6,913 bases of DNA. Origin: Candidatus Woesearchaeota archaeon (GTDB lineage Archaea; Nanobdellota; Nanobdellia; Woesearchaeales; GW2011-AR4). The notes beneath the pieces were generated by a model. It was not told the origin of the DNA. It did not search any database and was given only the letters and a program-made list of their open reading frames with translations. Below are positions 4,903-6,913 of the stretch, in pieces (positions within the stretch are counted from its first letter, which is position 1; every line of letters begins with the position of its first letter). The stretch is taken from assembly GCA_016211245.1 (NCBI GenBank), contig JACQSQ010000094.1, positions 1 to 6,913 of the forward strand, read 5' to 3'. The translations under genes were made by a program, and so were the position numbers.

Positions 4903-5266
4903 TTAGGGTTAGCATAAGCCGCCTTTTGTAAGGCCCTTTGATGCAGCAGTGAGATGCGAAAACTTTTTTCCACGCTTTTCTCGCTGCGATAGCCTTCTTA
5001 GCATTAAACTAAGCGTCTTTAAATTAAACTTGCACCCGCCAGGGCTCACCGTTTCATCCATTCTGTTAAAAACGTCAGTCAGTTAGCTCGATTTTGTCGC
5101 CAAAACCTTCATTGACATCATCCTTGATTACAGCGGTCTCGTTTCTGAGTGGTTGCCCTCTATTGCTAGAGCTCGCTTCCGCGAGTGGCTGTTGTCAGCC
5201 TTTTATGGCTGAGGTGGGCGGACTTTCCTCAACACTTTTGTGTCGAAGCTAAGCGCTAACCCTTAT
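4903..5266 (-). ncRNA. rnpB: RNase P RNA (archaeal, type A-like)
   Basis: This RNA is the catalytic subunit of RNase P, which removes tRNA 5' leaders. On the minus strand the ends pair as P1 (AGGGTTAGC with GCTAACCCT). P3 is CGACAC-AAAA-GTGTTG. The conserved CR-I block GAGGAAAGTCCGCCC is at 5216-5230, and CR-V (ACAAAAGGCGGCTTATGC) is at 4912-4929. CCGCC of CR-I pairs with GGCGG of CR-V, as P4 requires. GAAACGG and GGTGCAAG match CR-II/CR-III. Two GNRA-capped hairpins (CTCGC-GGAA-GCGAG, 5172-5185; CTCTA-GCAA-TAGAG, 5158-5171) fit the specificity domain. The length of about 364 bases is normal for archaea. CR-IV is not clearly recognisable, and CR-V reads ACAAAA where ACAGAA is usual. Ends are accurate to a few bases. 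Confidence 0.93.
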
Positions 5267-5286
5267 GGAATAGTATAGAAATAACC

Positions 5287-5295
5287 TATTTAAAT
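5287..5295 (-). promoter_or_regulatory. TATA box for rnpB
   Basis: Minus-strand ATTTAAATA is centred about 25-26 bases before the predicted 5' end of the RNase P RNA near 5265. The agreement between box position and the P1 stem end supports both calls. The preceding gene ends about 60 bases upstream, at 5326. Confidence 0.65.
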
Positions 5296-5325
5296 CTATC
5301 TGTTATTTATTGTTTTATTTGTTCG

Positions 5326-5601
5326 TTATTTTCTCCTTTTCAGCATCCCCTCCCTCAGCGACTTTATCTCGTCAAGCTGCTGCAGCAGAATTCCCTCTTT
5401 TATGTCCTCACCAATCGCAAGCATTATGATGAAGATGACCATCAAAAGCCAAAGAAAAATAGTCTGCAAAAAGCCCCAGCTGACCTTGTAGCCCTCGGCA
5501 GCAAAAACCCTGTTGATGAAAAAATACCCCATTAGCAGCAACAGGAAGCCCACCACTAAAAGGAGTTTCTCAAATATGCTGGTTCGCCTCTTTTTTTCCA
5601 T
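5326..5601 (-). CDS. Small two-helix membrane protein of unknown function
   Basis: This 91-residue protein is not one I recognise. A basic N-terminus (MEKKRRTSIFEK) is followed by two hydrophobic helices at about residues 12-31 and 44-64. A charged C-terminal helix with heptad-like leucines follows (LLQQLDEIKSLREGMLKRRK, 72-91). Basic residues at the N-terminus suggest that both ends face the cytoplasm. The frame could begin at TTG 5610, three codons earlier, but ATG 5601 is preferred. A good TATA box at 5630-5639 would start transcription near 5609, giving an 8-9 base leader. The gene sits between the methyltransferase gene and rnpB, all on the same strand. No function is proposed. Confidence 0.7.
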   Translation of the reverse strand: MEKKRRTSIFEKLLLVVGFLLLLMGYFFINRVFAAEGYKVSWGFLQTIFLWLLMVIFIIMLAIGEDIKEGILLQQLDEIKSLREGMLKRRK

Positions 5602-5629
5602 CTTTTTCAAATTATAATTTTGGCAGTGG

Positions 5630-5639
5630 GTTTATATAT
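5630..5639 (-). promoter_or_regulatory. TATA box for the two-helix membrane protein gene
   Basis: Minus-strand AATATATAAA overlaps the last codons of the methyltransferase gene and lies about 26 bases from position 5609. A second AT-rich box, AATTATAATT (5613-5622), is a weaker alternative. Confidence 0.5.
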
Positions 5640-6756
5640 TTTTCTTTTTGAATATGGTCATTATCAGCTGCTGCTCTCCGCTCCAGGCATACTTTTCTCC
5701 TGCCGTTTCAAAATTATGCCTCTCCGCGCATTTTTTCACAAAATCCGGAGCTTTTGTTATCAATGCCAATACCCCTGCCTTCTTCAATATATAATCACTT
5801 TGGTAAAAAAACTCGTTGTAAATCTTGCCCAGGTTTGCGTTTTTTGAGGAAGGAAGGCTTGTTACTATCCTGTCAACGCTCTCTTTCTTGAACTTTATAT
5901 CAAGCCATTCCAGCTCTGTCCTGCTGAACTCTATAAGCTTGTCAACGCCCGCGATCTTCGCATTTTTTTTTGAAAAATCGACAAATTTGAACAGATAGTC
6001 AAAAGAATAGATCCTTGGTTTCGGCTTTTTTTCTGTTTTATTGTCAATTTTTTTGAAAAATTTTTCATAATCAATGCCTAATTCAAGCTTCAAGAAGGCA
6101 AACCTGTCCTTCTTGAAGTAATTCACGGGAAAATTATTAGCGTAAAATGCCGCTTCAATAGATATTATCCCATCCCTGGAGAAAGGATCGAGCAATACCT
6201 CACCTTTTTGGAATCCGCTTTCTCTTATTAAAGCATATGCTATTGTGCCCCTTAAAGAATTTGGATGCAGGTAAATCTTGTAAGCCCTCTTGTTCAGCTC
6301 AAATCCCGAAAAATCAACGCCAACATAGCAAGCATTATTTACAATGTAAACAAAGAAAATAATTTCATAGCCTCTTAAATCAAATTTTATGTTTTTATGT
6401 TTTTTATTTATAAAATTAATGAGCCTTTTTTCAGCATCTACGCTTTTAAAGTCATGGCTACCTATTCTTATGCATTCGACTTTGAATCTTTTGCACTTTT
6501 CAACACAATCCCCAAAATTGATTTTTTCAATCGCTTCTTCAAAATCCTCAATATCTTTAAACTCAAAACTGTCAATTAAATGCAGAACTATGTCAACGGA
6601 CTGGGCTTTGTAGCACAGCAGGCACAAATCCCCGAATTTTTCAAAATCAAAAATGACACACGATTCTTCAATTTGGTATTTAGCTCCAATCAATTCTTTT
6701 ATCTCCAAAGCTGCGGTCTCTTCCAAGCCTTTTGATGTTATGGCGAATCCTTTCAT
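5632..6756 (-). CDS. THUMP-domain RNA methyltransferase-like protein with altered catalytic motif
   Basis: This 374-residue protein has the layout of the Trm14/Trm11/RlmL family, which methylates guanines in tRNA or rRNA. A ferredoxin-like and THUMP region fills about residues 1-155, a linker motif RAYKIYLHPNSLRGTIAYAL is at 157-176, and a Rossmann methyltransferase domain follows. SAM-binding motif I is DPFSRDGIISIEAA (190-203), close to the family DPFCGSGTILIEA. The motif II region IYSFDYLFKFVDFSKKNAKIAG is divergent. Motif IV, normally N/D-P-P-Y, reads TSLPSS (299-304), so activity or target may differ. The C-terminus keeps YILKKAGVLALIT (322-334). It starts at ATG 6756, about 26 bases after a TATA box, so the mRNA is probably leaderless. 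Confidence 0.85.
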   Translation of the reverse strand: MKGFAITSKGLEETAALEIKELIGAKYQIEESCVIFDFEKFGDLCLLCYKAQSVDIVLHLIDSFEFKDIEDFEEAIEKINFGDCVEKCKRFKVECIRIGSHDFKSVDAEKRLINFINKKHKNIKFDLRGYEIIFFVYIVNNACYVGVDFSGFELNKRAYKIYLHPNSLRGTIAYALIRESGFQKGEVLLDPFSRDGIISIEAAFYANNFPVNYFKKDRFAFLKLELGIDYEKFFKKIDNKTEKKPKPRIYSFDYLFKFVDFSKKNAKIAGVDKLIEFSRTELEWLDIKFKKESVDRIVTSLPSSKNANLGKIYNEFFYQSDYILKKAGVLALITKAPDFVKKCAERHNFETAGEKYAWSGEQQLIMTIFKKKNI

Positions 6757-6776
6757 AAATATGGCATAAATCGCCT

Positions 6777-6786
6777 CATTTAAATA
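6777..6786 (-). promoter_or_regulatory. TATA box for the THUMP methyltransferase gene
   Basis: Minus-strand TATTTAAATG is centred about 26 bases before the ATG at 6756, predicting a transcript that starts at the start codon. It lies in the 49-base gap after the stop of the upstream partial gene. Confidence 0.6.
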
Positions 6787-6805
6787 ACTAACTAGAAATA
6801 TTTAA

Positions 6806-6913
6806 TCAGGTGCTACATGCCCCTCCACAACCGGGTTGTCCAGTGCATGATGGATACTGGCATGTATATCCTTGCGGGCACAATATTCCCTCTGTATCCT
6901 GCCGCATTGTGGG
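6806..6913 (-). CDS. C-terminal end of a cysteine-rich protein (partial, cut by window edge)
   Basis: Reading inward from the right edge on the minus strand, 35 codons stay open until TGA at 6806-6808. The tail contains GILCPQGYTCQYPSC followed by TGQPGCGGACST, with five cysteines in the last 24 residues spaced C-x5-C-x4-C-x5-C-x3-C. This suggests a metal-binding or disulfide-bonded tail. I do not recognise the family. The gene lies in tandem with the methyltransferase gene, 49 bases upstream of it. The plus strand is also open from an ATG at 6817, without a well-placed promoter, so the assignment is moderate. Confidence 0.5.
   Translation of the reverse strand, partial: PTMRQDTEGILCPQGYTCQYPSCTGQPGCGGACST

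Noticed and set aside
6817..6913. Plus-strand frame starting with ATG at 6817 and open to the edge
   Set aside because: The nearest TATA-like box is only about 16 bases upstream and there is no Shine-Dalgarno. The minus-strand frame has a regular cysteine pattern and a tandem layout with its neighbours. Not fully excluded.
1..6913. CRISPR array, insertion sequence, attachment site or prophage signs
   Set aside because: No regularly spaced repeats, terminal inverted repeats, transposase or integrase sequence were seen. The content is core archaeal housekeeping genes.

Overview
The window comes from an archaeon, most likely a small-genome DPANN lineage such as Woesearchaeota or Pacearchaeota. 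This is inferred from gene content and style, not from a database search. The evidence is the archaeal S13-S4-S11-RpoD ribosomal/RNA polymerase cluster, Sec61-beta, an archaeal NAC, a type-A-like RNase P RNA, tRNAs with bulge-helix-bulge introns, and AT-rich TATA boxes about 26-30 bases before start codons. Coding is dense and almost all on the minus strand.

Left part (7-2355, minus strand, read right to left): rpS13, rpS4, rpS11 and rpoD form one operon with gaps or overlaps of -11 to +25 bases. A tRNA-Leu(GAG) gene with a 13-base intron follows 16 bases after rpoD. The 330 bases upstream of rpS13 hold a likely TATA box and a set of complementary segments that could be a structured leader or an unrecognised small RNA.

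Middle (2686-3261, plus strand): a tRNA-His(GTG) gene appears to carry two introns. One is the usual 37/38 intron of 22 bases. The other is a 19-base intron inside the T-loop, at 59/60. It is followed by msrB, a leaderless methionine-R-sulfoxide reductase gene.

Centre-right (3354-5266, minus strand): an RNase P RNA gene (rnpB) with its own promoter is followed after only about 12 bases by Sec61-beta, then the nascent-polypeptide-associated complex protein, an unrecognised helical protein and a four-helix membrane protein. This unit joins tRNA processing, ribosome-exit-site chaperoning and protein translocation.

Right end (5326-6913, minus strand): a two-helix membrane protein of unknown function, a THUMP-domain RNA methyltransferase whose catalytic N/DPPY-type motif is replaced by SLPS, and the C-terminal end of a cysteine-rich protein cut by the window edge.

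Most of the window serves translation: ribosomal proteins, tRNAs, tRNA processing, RNA methylation and co-translational protein handling. The points most worth a second look are the doubly interrupted tRNA-His, the structured region upstream of rpS13, the rnpB/Sec61-beta junction and the altered methyltransferase motif.
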